Positions 8,259-17,772 of a stretch of DNA of 64,000 bases are shown here, piece after piece. The stretch spans positions 62,001 to 126,000 of the forward strand of contig JACPMR010000010.1 of NCBI GenBank assembly GCA_016185945.1. Reading direction: 5' to 3'. How positions within the stretch are numbered: the stretch's first letter is position 1; each line of letters begins with the position of its first letter. A program made the position numbers and the translations under genes. The notes under the pieces are model-generated. The model searched no databases. It was not told where the DNA came from and worked only from the letters and a program-made list of their open reading frames with translations. Origin of the DNA: Candidatus Woesearchaeota archaeon (lineage in GTDB: Archaea; Nanobdellota; Nanobdellia; Woesearchaeales; GW2011-AR4).

Positions 8259-9539
8259 ATGAAAAAAATACTCTTGATTTTTGCATTCTTGTTATTAATC
8301 CCTGCTTTAGTAGAAGCCAAACAAGTTTTAGTAATCGAAGTTTCAGGCCCGATAACTACAGGAACTCTTGAACTTTTTAAATCGAGTTTAGAAGAAGCAA
8401 AAGAAATTGAAGCAGAAGCATTAATTGTAATTCTTGATACTCCAGGTGGTGGATTAACTGAAACATTGGAAATAATAAAATTGATTGACAGAACAGACAT
8501 TCCTGTAATAAGCTATGTGCATCCAAAAGGAGCAACAGCTTGGTCAGCTGGAACAATAATATTGGTAAGTTCTCATATTGCTGCAATGACACCAAATACT
8601 GTAATTGGCTCTGCACAGCCTGCTGCATTATCTGCAGAAGGATTTGCACCAATAAATGAATCAAAAATCATCAATGCGCTAACTGCATTAGTTGCTGAGA
8701 AAGCAAGATTGCATAAAAGAAATGAAACAGCTGCTGTTGCCTTTATCAAAGAAAATCTTAATTTAAATCCAGAGCAGGCTAAGCAAATGAAAGTTATAGA
8801 ATTTATTTCTCCAAGCATAGAGGATTTGCTAAATCAAATAAATGGTATGTATTTAAGCTCAATTAAAAAAACTCTTAATACAAAAAATGCAGAAGTAATT
8901 GAGTTCAAACCATCTTTAAGAATACAATTTTTGAATTTAATAACAAATCCTATGTTAGCTTCAATTTTTCTTATACTTGGGATTTATGCTCTTATATTTG
9001 GATTTGCAAGCCCTGGTTTTGGAAGCGAAATTGCAGGAGTTGTTTTAATTTCGTTAGGATTACTAGGATTAGGTTTTGATATTAACATTATAGCAGTATT
9101 CTTGCTATTATTTGGGATAGTATTACTTTTACTAGAAATTAAATTGCCTGGATTTGGTGCTTTAGGAATTGCTGGCATTATTGCCACTATTATAGGAAGC
9201 ATTCTTTTAGTGCCGACAAGTTTTCCAAGGTATTTCATTTCGAAGGAATTTCAAAGGACAATGATTGCAACAGTTATTGTTCCTTCTGTAATATTTGGCA
9301 TTTTCCTCTTATTTGCTTTGTATAAAGTTCTTCAAATAAGAAAGAAAAAACCAGAAATAGGAGAATTAATTGGTGAAATTGCTAAGGTCACAGAAAAAAT
9401 CACTCCTAAAAAAACTGGCTATGTTGAATACAAAGGCGAAATCTGGGAAGCAAAGTCAAGCAAGAAGATTGAAAAAGGAGAAGAGGTAATAATTGAAAGT
9501 AAAAAAGGGCCTGTTTTGGTTGTTAATAAAAATTTATAA
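8259..9539 (+). CDS. nfeD: NfeD-type membrane serine protease (long form)
   Basis: 426 aa. A signal-like N-terminus is followed by a ClpP/crotonase-fold protease domain with DTPGGGL and GATAWSAGT (Ser at residue 96) and a candidate catalytic Lys in VAEKARLHKR (about residue 148). Four or so membrane helices follow (residues ~225-365), then a C-terminal OB-fold NfeD domain (GYVEYKGEIWEAKS...EEVIIES). Long NfeD proteins cleave stomatin partners in known archaeal examples, and slipin lies one gene upstream. The last six bases overlap the convergent cold-shock gene. Confidence 0.93.
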   Translation: MKKILLIFAFLLLIPALVEAKQVLVIEVSGPITTGTLELFKSSLEEAKEIEAEALIVILDTPGGGLTETLEIIKLIDRTDIPVISYVHPKGATAWSAGTIILVSSHIAAMTPNTVIGSAQPAALSAEGFAPINESKIINALTALVAEKARLHKRNETAAVAFIKENLNLNPEQAKQMKVIEFISPSIEDLLNQINGMYLSSIKKTLNTKNAEVIEFKPSLRIQFLNLITNPMLASIFLILGIYALIFGFASPGFGSEIAGVVLISLGLLGLGFDINIIAVFLLLFGIVLLLLEIKLPGFGALGIAGIIATIIGSILLVPTSFPRYFISKEFQRTMIATVIVPSVIFGIFLLFALYKVLQIRKKKPEIGELIGEIAKVTEKITPKKTGYVEYKGEIWEAKSSKKIEKGEEVIIESKKGPVLVVNKNL

Positions 9540-9728
9540 TTTCTCAACCTCTTCTGCTTTTGGACCTCTATCACCCTGGACTACTTTAAAAGAAACTTTG
9601 TCGCCTTCTGTTATGGACGTGCCTTCCTTTAATCCGCTTGCATGGACAAAATATTCGTTGCCATCGTCACCTGAAATAAAGCCGAAATGCTTCATTCTGT
9701 TGAAAAATTTTACAGTTCCTTCAACCAC
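9534..9728 (-). CDS. Cold-shock domain protein
   Basis: 64-aa single CSD: GTVKFFNRMKHFGFISGD carries an RNP1-like KHFGFI and EYFVHAS is RNP2. Such proteins bind single-stranded RNA or DNA. The GTG at 9728 is preferred to the ATG at 9788: GGAGGAGAT lies directly before it, and the extra 20 residues of the longer reading come from a different gene in another frame, a zinc-ribbon ORF ending two bases upstream. CspA-type proteins are common in bacteria and patchy in archaea. Confidence 0.9.
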   Translation of the reverse strand: MVEGTVKFFNRMKHFGFISGDDGNEYFVHASGLKEGTSITEGDKVSFKVVQGDRGPKAEEVEKL

Positions 9729-9729
9729 T

Positions 9730-9897
9730 TTAATCTCCTCCTTGCTTAAACTTGCTTGTGCAGTTTTTGCAATAGTTTCTTGAAGCATATTTTTTGTCCA
9801 TATCTACTACAAATCTTTCCTTGCATGATCTGCAGAATCCAATTATCTTGTACAGTTTTATGTGCTTTTTTGTTTTTTTCATTATTGATTTTTTCAT
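9730..9897 (-). CDS. Small zinc-ribbon protein (55 aa), upstream of csp
   Basis: Minus-strand ORF starting at the ATG at 9897 and ending TAA one base before the csp GTG. It has FCRSCKERFVVDMDKKYASR and NYCKNC: two CxxC knuckles 18 residues apart, typical of a zinc ribbon, and a basic N-terminus (MKKSIMKKTKKHIK). Its last codons form the Shine-Dalgarno for csp, so the two are probably translated in tandem. A nucleic-acid-binding role is likely for such a protein, but this is inference. Confidence 0.7.
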   Translation of the reverse strand: MKKSIMKKTKKHIKLYKIIGFCRSCKERFVVDMDKKYASRNYCKNCTSKFKQGGD

Positions 9898-9937
9898 TAT
9901 AGGTGTATAATTGGTTACTTTAAAATACTATGTTTTT

Positions 9938-11476
9938 TCACTCGTACTCAATCGTTGCAGGAGGTTTCTGGCTTATATCATAAACAACTCTATTAACGCC
10001 CCTTACTTCATTTATTATCCTGTTTGAAATTATTTCAAGCAGTTCATTCGGCATTTTTGCCCAGTCAGCCGTCATTGCATCTATGCTCGTGACTGCTCGT
10101 AATGAAATTATGTATTCGTAAGTTCTTGCGTCCCCCATTACACCAACCGCTTTTATAGGAAGCAATGCGGCAAATGCCTGCCATGTCTTGCTGTAATAGC
10201 CGGATTTTTTAAGTTCATCAATAAATATGTAATCTGCCTCCCTCAAAATTCTTAATCTTTCTTCTGTAACTTCTCCTAAAATTCTTATTGCCAATCCTGG
10301 ACCTGGGAATGGGTGTCTGTTTAAGATTTCTTCAGGAATTTTGAGCTCTTTTCCAAGCTTTCTTACTTCATCCTTGTAGAATTCCTTCAATGGTTCAATC
10401 ACTTTCAGCACCATCTTTTCCGGCAAAGTCACATTATGATGGCTCTTTATCTTTGATGCATATTTTGTCGGCTGGGCGCTCTCAATCCTGTCAGGGTAAA
10501 TTGTGCCTTGTCCAAGAAATTTTATGTTTTTATGCTTTTTTCCAAGCTCCACAACTTTGCTTTCAAACACTTCAATGAAAGTATGCCCGATTATTTTTCT
10601 TTTTTCCTCTGGATCTGTAATGCCCCTTAATTTTTCCAAAAATATCTGAGATGCATCTATAAAATAAAAATGCTTGAACTTCAGCTTTTTCTCAAAGAAA
10701 TCTTTTACTTCTTCTGCCTCACCTTTTCTTATCAAGCCATGATCCACAAAAACGCAATAGAGCTTGCTGCCTAGTGCCTTATGCAATAAAGTGGCTGCTG
10801 TTGTGCTGTCCACTCCTCCTGATACACCCATTATTACTGAGTTTTTTCCAATTTCTTTTTTTATTTCTTTGATTAGCTGTTTTGCAACATTCTTAATATG
10901 CCAATTCTTCTTTGCCTTGCAAATGCCAAAAACAAAATTTTTCAGAATTTCATTTCCCTTTAAAGTATGCACAACTTCCGGATGGAATTGAACTCCATAC
11001 AATTTTTTTTCATTGTTTTCAAAGCCAGCAATTTTGCACGAGTCAGTCGAGGCAAGAATTTGGAAATCTTTTGGAAGCTCTGTAACTAAATCGCCATGGC
11101 TCATCCAAACTTGCTCTTTTTTAGACAACCCTTTCAATAATTTTCCATTTTTTTTGACATGCAATTCCTTTTTTCCAAATTCCTTTAGTTTTCCTCCAAG
11201 TACCGTGCCGCCAACAAATTTTCCGATTAATTGCAAGCCATAGCAAATGCCAAGAATTGGAATGCCCAAGCCAAGAATCTTCTTGTCCATTGTCGGGGCA
11301 TTATGCTCATAGACGCTTGCCGGACCGCCTGAAAGTATTATTCCGTCTGGCTTTAGCTTTCCGATTTCCCCCAAAGAAATGTCGCACGGCAGTATTTCTG
11401 AATAAACACCCAAATCACGCACTCTTCTTGCAATAAGATGACAGTATTGTCCTCCGAAGTTTAAGACTAAAATCAT
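9938..11476 (-). CDS. guaA: GMP synthase, one-piece GuaA
   Basis: 512 aa converting XMP to GMP with glutamine and ATP. The class I amidotransferase domain has GICYG (Cys78) and FHPEVVHT (His165, Glu167); the ATP-pyrophosphatase domain has the PP-loop SGGVDST at 219-225; the dimerisation domain ends KPPATIEYE. Many archaea split these activities between two genes; here they are fused as in bacteria. It lies one base downstream of purP on the same strand, so the two are probably one operon. Confidence 0.95.
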   Translation of the reverse strand: MILVLNFGGQYCHLIARRVRDLGVYSEILPCDISLGEIGKLKPDGIILSGGPASVYEHNAPTMDKKILGLGIPILGICYGLQLIGKFVGGTVLGGKLKEFGKKELHVKKNGKLLKGLSKKEQVWMSHGDLVTELPKDFQILASTDSCKIAGFENNEKKLYGVQFHPEVVHTLKGNEILKNFVFGICKAKKNWHIKNVAKQLIKEIKKEIGKNSVIMGVSGGVDSTTAATLLHKALGSKLYCVFVDHGLIRKGEAEEVKDFFEKKLKFKHFYFIDASQIFLEKLRGITDPEEKRKIIGHTFIEVFESKVVELGKKHKNIKFLGQGTIYPDRIESAQPTKYASKIKSHHNVTLPEKMVLKVIEPLKEFYKDEVRKLGKELKIPEEILNRHPFPGPGLAIRILGEVTEERLRILREADYIFIDELKKSGYYSKTWQAFAALLPIKAVGVMGDARTYEYIISLRAVTSIDAMTADWAKMPNELLEIISNRIINEVRGVNRVVYDISQKPPATIEYE

Positions 11477-11477
11477 T

Positions 11478-12605
11478 TTATGTACAAATCAAATCAAGTT
11501 TTCCCATTTCCAATGCTTTCTTTATCTCCAAACCGATTCTTTCTCCATAGCTGATTGAATAACCATAAAGATAGCCGCTATATGGTGTAAACAAAGTTCC
11601 TGGGCTTCCGGGAATGCGCATACTTACGTCAAAAATCACAATGTCTTCCTTGCCTTCTTCTGCAACGACAGCCCCCTGCAATGCAAATGGCCCGATTATT
11701 CCGGGTGGGTGAAATTTCTTTGTTGCTGCAACAAATCTTTCTCCAATTTCAAATGCTTTTTCAAGCAGAGACTCTTTGATTGTTACAGCATAATGTCCTG
11801 TCTCAATTAATTTTGGTTTTATGTGCCTTAAAACTTCTATTTGCTCTGTTGCAGGCAATCTCAAAATTCCATCCAGATTTGTCTGCCTTCTTGCGTCTGT
11901 GCCCATCAGCTCTAATTCGTTATTTAATGGACTGTAGAAAAAGTTGAAGTTGACATGAGCGCCAATAACATACTCTTCAATAACTGCTTTTTTCAAATCT
12001 TTTTTTGTTATTATTTTTTTGTTCAATAACTCTGTTGATTTTTCTTTATAATCTTTGTAAATTGAGCAAAAGAAAAATGCTCTTTCATAACTTCTTTTTG
12101 CCTCTGCAACTTTGACAATAACTAATCTGTCAATTTTCTTTGCGTCCTTGAAGATTTTTGGAGTTCTTATGCCTGCTTTTTCAAGCAAAAAGTATTGGTT
12201 TTTTGGAATGTCTCTTTCCTCAAGCTTAATCATGTCCCTTGTGCCGTAAATTGGCACCACAAATTTGTTTTCAATATCCTTGAAGTTGCAGTAAACCCAG
12301 AAATACCGGTTATGCACGAAGATTGTGTTTTTTTTTCTCAGCTCTTCCTGCACTTCTTTTTTTGTTATGTCGGAGAATTTATTAACAACTATTACATCAT
12401 CAACAAAGCCGATGCCTTCCCTTCTCTTGTAATATTTGGTGTATGTTTTTTCCCTTCCTTTCTGCGCAACAACAACTGTCTTGAAGCCGTGAGAATGAGC
12501 GCCCCTGCACACGTCCAGAGCAGAATGCCCGCCAAGCACTCCAATGGTTATGTGATTCTTGTCATAAGTTTCCAATATTTTTGAGATTTGTTTTTGTGTT
12601 ATCAT
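11478..12605 (-). CDS. purP: PurP-type FAICAR synthetase, copy 1
   Basis: 375 aa ATP-grasp enzyme, formate-dependent 5-formamidoimidazole-4-carboxamide ribotide synthetase (AICAR to FAICAR), the archaeal replacement for the PurH transformylase. Diagnostic opening GVLGGHSALDVCRGAHSHGF; later PPGIIGPFALQ and IVIFDVSMRIPGSPG in the C-terminal ATP-grasp half. ATG at 12605 is chosen over an in-frame TTG two codons upstream. Its stop is separated by one base from guaA. A second copy lies at 13175, and an R1 repeat begins 80 bp upstream of the start. Confidence 0.92.
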   Translation of the reverse strand: MITQKQISKILETYDKNHITIGVLGGHSALDVCRGAHSHGFKTVVVAQKGREKTYTKYYKRREGIGFVDDVIVVNKFSDITKKEVQEELRKKNTIFVHNRYFWVYCNFKDIENKFVVPIYGTRDMIKLEERDIPKNQYFLLEKAGIRTPKIFKDAKKIDRLVIVKVAEAKRSYERAFFFCSIYKDYKEKSTELLNKKIITKKDLKKAVIEEYVIGAHVNFNFFYSPLNNELELMGTDARRQTNLDGILRLPATEQIEVLRHIKPKLIETGHYAVTIKESLLEKAFEIGERFVAATKKFHPPGIIGPFALQGAVVAEEGKEDIVIFDVSMRIPGSPGTLFTPYSGYLYGYSISYGERIGLEIKKALEMGKLDLICT

Positions 12606-12684
12606 TTTCAAAATAATTTAAATTTAGTTTTTTAATGTCTTAATTTCAATTTGCCTGCTCAAATTTATATTGACAATTTTATCA

Positions 12685-12897
12685 TTTCAAACCGTCGCTG
12701 TTGCGTGCGAGAACGCTCGCACGCTCGCGTTCATGTCGGCGACATTAGTTACTGCACGTCGGCATTCTACTGTGAAGGCAGCATTCTTTTGTGCTCCTCC
12801 TCCGCGCCAATTTATTCAACAATTTCAGGCAGACATTCCTGAGCTGGGCTCCCACACCACCTTAGCAGATGCTGGGAAGCGACGTTTTTGTTTGAAA
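12685..12897 (+). repeat. R1 structured repeat, copy b
   Basis: Same order as copy a, but with an enlarged first hairpin: inside GTCGC...GGCGAC lies a perfect GCGTGCGAG-aacg-CTCGCACGC hairpin. The 3' module is CTGGGCTCCCA...GCTGGGAAGCGACG, ending GTTTGAAA. It fills the gap between purP copy 1 and the tRNA-Leu gene. Confidence 0.85.
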
Positions 12898-12930
12898 CTA
12901 TTTTCTGTCATTGATTTTTTATGACTTATG

Positions 12931-13033
12931 CGCCACCGCCGGGACTTTCATCCAAGTTCAGAATTTGAACCCGGAAGTCTGGGAAGACATCTGCTCTTGA
13001 GGCAGACGCTCTGCCGGATTGAGCGACGGTGGC
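12931..13033 (-). tRNA. tRNA-Leu(CAA) with T-loop insertion
   Basis: Acceptor GCCACCG/CGGTGGC, D-stem GCTC/GAGC, anticodon stem TCTGC/GCAGA with loop CTCAAGA (anticodon CAA), and a variable hairpin GTCT-TCCC-AGAC. The T-stem CCGGG/CCCGG encloses 26 nt instead of 7. Removing 19 nt (TTCTGAACTTGGATGAAAG) restores a normal TTCAAAT loop, so this is probably an intron near position 59/60. Oddities: the discriminator reads G rather than the A usual for archaeal Leu, and the D-arm looks class I. A TATATAAAT box lies about 27 nt upstream. No CCA is encoded. Confidence 0.8.
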
Positions 13034-13090
13034 TCTGCACACCTCTTTTTTAAAATCGAAACATTTATATATCATAAAACTAATTGACAT

Positions 13091-13127
13091 CTCGTCTGGG
13101 AAGACGGTCTCTACTGGATTGAGGGAC
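13091..13127 (-). pseudogene. tRNA-like fragment
   Basis: Read on minus, CCCTCAATCCAGTAGAGAC resembles the D-arm of the adjacent tRNA-Leu, followed directly by GTCTTCCCAGAC, identical to its variable arm. The anticodon and T-arms are missing. It lies upstream of the tRNA promoter and is probably a decayed partial duplicate. Confidence 0.45.
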
Positions 13128-13174
13128 TTTATTTCTTTTCTTTTCTTTTAATTGTCATTTTATTTTTCTCATTT

Positions 13175-14188
13175 TTATCCCAACACTTTCTTCATCTGAT
13201 TCGTCTTAATCGCATTCTTTATTTCAATAGCAATCCTTCTGCCTGTTGACATAGGAATATTGTATTTCAGCCATGTATAAGGAGAGCCTTCAATGAAGGG
13301 ATTGGTGCCTGCAACTATCCTTGCTGATATCTCAAAAACATAAATGTCTTCTTCTGGAGTCAATATGGTTTCAAGGCAGAATGGGCCGAACAAGCCAGGC
13401 GGGGCAAGCTTCTTTGACGCCTCAACAACTGACTTGCCCATCTCTATCAATCTGGGCAAAAAGGATTCCCTGACGACAACCGGAATATTGCCGACTATTA
13501 CATAGCTTGGGTCGATTGTCGGCAATAAAATCTGGTCTCTTGCGGTTATTCTTCCAAGGGAATCAACATTGCTCTCGTACCTTATGTCACATCCCATGAT
13601 TTCGAGCTCATTGGTCAAGGATGAATAGAAGTAATGAATGAACAATGGCACTCCGATTATGTATTCCTGAATTACGTACTTTCTTAACCTGTAGGGCTTT
13701 ATCTTTTTGTTGAAGTCCTTTTCATCCTTCGCCAAGAAATAGCCCCTGCCCCCTTCTGCCCCCATAAACTTGACAATCACCAGCCTATCAATGTCTTTTG
13801 GGCTTCTGAAAAGCAAAGGAACCTTCAAGCCGGCATTTTTCAGCCACTGCCTTTCCAAGTACCTGTCTGACTCCCATTTCAGGACTTTCTTGTTGCCATA
13901 ATAAAGAACTTTAAGCTTTTCAACTTCCTCATAACCCATGTAAGTGACAAAAGAGCCGTGAGGAATTATAATAGCATTCTTCTTGATAAGCTTGTCCTGT
14001 ATCTTTGGAAAATCCTTGTAAGAATTGATTGAGATTATTTCATCTGCAACGTTGAACATCTTGTACGGAGATTCAGCGCCCTTTTTGCAGACAGCGATTG
14101 TCTTGAACCCTTCATCATGCGCTCCTTTGAATATTTGCAATGCAGAATGAGAGCCAATTGTTGCAATCTTGTATTTTGGTTGCGCCAT
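13175..14188 (-). CDS. purP: PurP-like ATP-grasp synthetase, copy 2
   Basis: 337 aa, paralogue of the protein at 11478: IATIGSHSALQIFKGAHDEGF, RLVIVKFMGAEGGRGYF, LAPPGLFGPFCLE and IYVFEISARIVAGTN. PurP paralogues occur in pairs in several archaea, and only one may make FAICAR; which copy is active here cannot be told from sequence. ATG at 14188. The 5' side faces purA divergently, so the two could share a control region. Confidence 0.88.
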   Translation of the reverse strand: MAQPKYKIATIGSHSALQIFKGAHDEGFKTIAVCKKGAESPYKMFNVADEIISINSYKDFPKIQDKLIKKNAIIIPHGSFVTYMGYEEVEKLKVLYYGNKKVLKWESDRYLERQWLKNAGLKVPLLFRSPKDIDRLVIVKFMGAEGGRGYFLAKDEKDFNKKIKPYRLRKYVIQEYIIGVPLFIHYFYSSLTNELEIMGCDIRYESNVDSLGRITARDQILLPTIDPSYVIVGNIPVVVRESFLPRLIEMGKSVVEASKKLAPPGLFGPFCLETILTPEEDIYVFEISARIVAGTNPFIEGSPYTWLKYNIPMSTGRRIAIEIKNAIKTNQMKKVLG

Positions 14189-14268
14189 ATCAGAGGGTAG
14201 TGTTTGTTGTATATAAATTTTACTACCAAGATAGTAAACAATAGAGTTGTTTTCGATATAGAAAATAA

Positions 14269-15866
<1,598 letters not shown>

Positions 15867-15874
15867 TTTTATAA

Positions 15875-16237
15875 TTACTTTGATATAAATAAAACACCTT
15901 CTTTATTTTTAAACTCTTTATCGCCAGTCACAAATTTCAGATTATTTTCTAAAGCGTAAATATAACCAATACAGTCAAATATGGATAAATCGTCTTTTTT
16001 ATTGTCTATTCTGTACTTTAAAGCCTTGATTAAAATTTCTCTGCTGACTGGCTTGCAAAAAGATGCTAATCTGCTGTGCCAGTAAATTGCTTTATCTTCT
16101 TTACCTTCTCTATACAAAATAGAGTAATATTCTGCCATTGTTAAATCCGTTATAATGAATTCCTTATTTAGAAATTCCGCAAATTTTGGATTTCCATTTC
16201 CTATTTCAGCAAGTGCATATGTGTCTAAACAGAACAT
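15875..16237 (-). CDS. PIN-domain toxin (VapC-like)
   Basis: 120 aa starting MFCLDTYALAEI, with Asp5 as first acidic residue; further acidic positions occur at DLTMAEYY, DDLSIFDCIGYIYAL and FVTGDKEF, the usual PIN quartet spacing. PIN toxins are RNases inhibited by a cognate antitoxin. The AbrB-type gene at 16239 ends one base upstream on the same strand and is the likely antitoxin. Confidence 0.85.
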   Translation of the reverse strand: MFCLDTYALAEIGNGNPKFAEFLNKEFIITDLTMAEYYSILYREGKEDKAIYWHSRLASFCKPVSREILIKALKYRIDNKKDDLSIFDCIGYIYALENNLKFVTGDKEFKNKEGVLFISK

Positions 16238-16238
16238 C

Positions 16239-16457
16239 TTAAATGTATTTACTCTCTTTTCCTCTAATTTCCTTTAATATCTGTTCAGTGGGCTTGCTTA
16301 ATTTTACAGAGCCAAACAATTCTTTTAATGGATTGTCTTTTGGTTTAACATCTATAAATACGTCTTGGTCTTCCCTTAATTTTAGCTCTTTTACAACTTG
16401 CTTTGGTATAATAACCCCCAAAGAACTTCCCCATTTTCTTGTTTTGGATATTATCAT
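16239..16457 (-). CDS. AbrB-type antitoxin (VapB-like)
   Basis: 72 aa: MIISKTRKWGSSLGVIIPK is a clear AbrB/MazE-type swapped-hairpin start, followed by a C-terminal tail (SVKLSKPTEQILKEIRG) that would wrap the PIN toxin. First gene of the pair and followed by vapC after one base, the usual order for autoregulated toxin-antitoxin operons. AT-rich sequence with ATATATAAAGG lies upstream. Confidence 0.85.
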   Translation of the reverse strand: MIISKTRKWGSSLGVIIPKQVVKELKLREDQDVFIDVKPKDNPLKELFGSVKLSKPTEQILKEIRGKESKYI

Positions 16458-16547
16458 TTTTATTTAATTAGATTTAATATATAATAGTTAGATATCAAAT
16501 ATAACTAATATATAAAGGTTTTGGTTTTTGAATTGAATATAAAGTAT

Positions 16548-16581
16548 GCGATCGCTGTTATACGCAATCGAGAAAAAACTC
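16548..16581 (+). repeat. Left arm of 18-bp inverted repeat pair
   Basis: GCGATCGCTGTTATACGC, then GAGAAAAAACTC after four bases. Its exact reverse complement is at 17713-17730, followed outward-in by a similar CAAGAAAAAACTC segment after a 55-base insert. The left copy looks like a deleted version of the right one. Confidence 0.75.
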
Positions 16582-16693
16582 TAAATTATAGAAAGGGGTT
16601 TGGGTTAGGCTATTGGTGGAGTTGCTGCGTCATAACTAATTTTGGCTGCCTTAAAATTTTAGTTTAAGCATTAAATCTGGCAATGGCTGGATT

Positions 16694-17524
16694 TTATTCT
16701 ATACTACTGATACTATGACAATAAGTTTCCTGACGTATTGGAAGATTTCTCCATTTATTTTCTTTTAGATCATTTGCAATCAAAGCAAGCAAATCGGTGC
16801 GGTCTTGAATTTGGGAACAATAAATTTTTCTTTCATGGAAATCAACTGGTTTCGTTAATCGTTTTATTTGTCCATATGGCGACTCGTTCTCTGTTTTAAA
16901 GGGGATGCGTTCTCTATAAACAATTTGCAATATCTCTCCTAGAGGTTCTTCCCACCTCAATGTTACGTTTACATTTTCATTCTCACAACTTATTATGTAA
17001 TTAACATATGTCCAGTGCCAGTTCCAAAATCCATGAACTTGTGGCTTAAGACCATTTGTAAAAAGGGAATTTGCTACATCTGTTAGTACATTCATAAATT
17101 TTTCATTTTTATAAAGGGCTTCTGCTTGTATATCTGTTGTTTCATCATAAATGGATAACATCAAAATATATAGATCCTTAGGTTCAACTTTTCCTGCAAC
17201 TAAATGCTCTAATGCTGGATGAAGCCAAGAAGGAAAATTCAGTAGGTCCTTCTCATCAAATCCTTTGTGCCTGCCAGGGTCTTTTCCTTTTAAGTAGGCA
17301 AAATAATTATTTGCCCAGAATTTTTCATCATCTGAAAATTCCAACATATATTTAAAAAGAGTATTTTCGTCAACCACAAAAACATCTCTAGGATGTAAAT
17401 GTTCTAATCCTTTGATTCTTGCTTGTCTAACATAGCGCGTTTGGTTTGGAAAGGGTTCATCTTTTTCAGGATCTAAAGTAAATCCAGTATTTTCCAGTAA
17501 ATTTACAATTTCAGCAATTCCCAT
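16694..17524 (-). CDS. Uncharacterised 276-aa protein between inverted repeats
   Basis: No known family recognised. The protein is soluble, acidic and rich in Trp, Tyr and His (for example HGFWNWHWTYVNYI near residues 160-175 and PSWLHPALEHLVAG near 100). No catalytic motif stands out. The gene lies alone between two inverted copies of an 18-bp repeat (16548 and 17713), which suggests it may have moved as a unit. The ATG at 17524 is the first available. Confidence 0.6.
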   Translation of the reverse strand: MGIAEIVNLLENTGFTLDPEKDEPFPNQTRYVRQARIKGLEHLHPRDVFVVDENTLFKYMLEFSDDEKFWANNYFAYLKGKDPGRHKGFDEKDLLNFPSWLHPALEHLVAGKVEPKDLYILMLSIYDETTDIQAEALYKNEKFMNVLTDVANSLFTNGLKPQVHGFWNWHWTYVNYIISCENENVNVTLRWEEPLGEILQIVYRERIPFKTENESPYGQIKRLTKPVDFHERKIYCSQIQDRTDLLALIANDLKENKWRNLPIRQETYCHSISSIE

Positions 17525-17640
17525 TCTATCATTTGATTATATTTCTATTATTTAAATCTTTCTCTTTATTAGTACTTATAAGTGGTGAATTTATTTAGTC
17601 CCAACCCTTGATTTATTATATTAATGATGCTTCGCACTTG

Positions 17641-17730
17641 ATACGAGTTTTTTCTTGACTCTTCGGTTTTCGGCTTCGCCGATCGTTGCACTAAACCTCG
17701 TTCCTATCGGAAGCGTATAACAGCGATCGC
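17641..17730 (-). repeat. Right arm of inverted repeat pair
   Basis: Read on minus it begins GCGATCGCTGTTATACGC, identical to 16548-16565, continues with a hairpin-forming segment containing GATCGGCGAAGCCGA, and ends AAGAAAAAACTCG, also shared with the left copy. The 248-bp gap here holds nothing else. Confidence 0.75.
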
Positions 17731-17772
17731 CTATGTTAGAAATCTTAAACCAAAATCTTATATACAAATTTT

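Noticed and set aside
9729-9788. Longer cold-shock protein from ATG 9788
   Set aside because: The extra residues lie in the reading region of the zinc-ribbon gene in another frame; GGAGGAGAT supports GTG 9728.
12670-12924. ORFs across R1 copies (shared FLSWVPI-like peptides)
   Set aside because: They are read-through of the structured repeat; frames and starts differ between copies and there is no Shine-Dalgarno.
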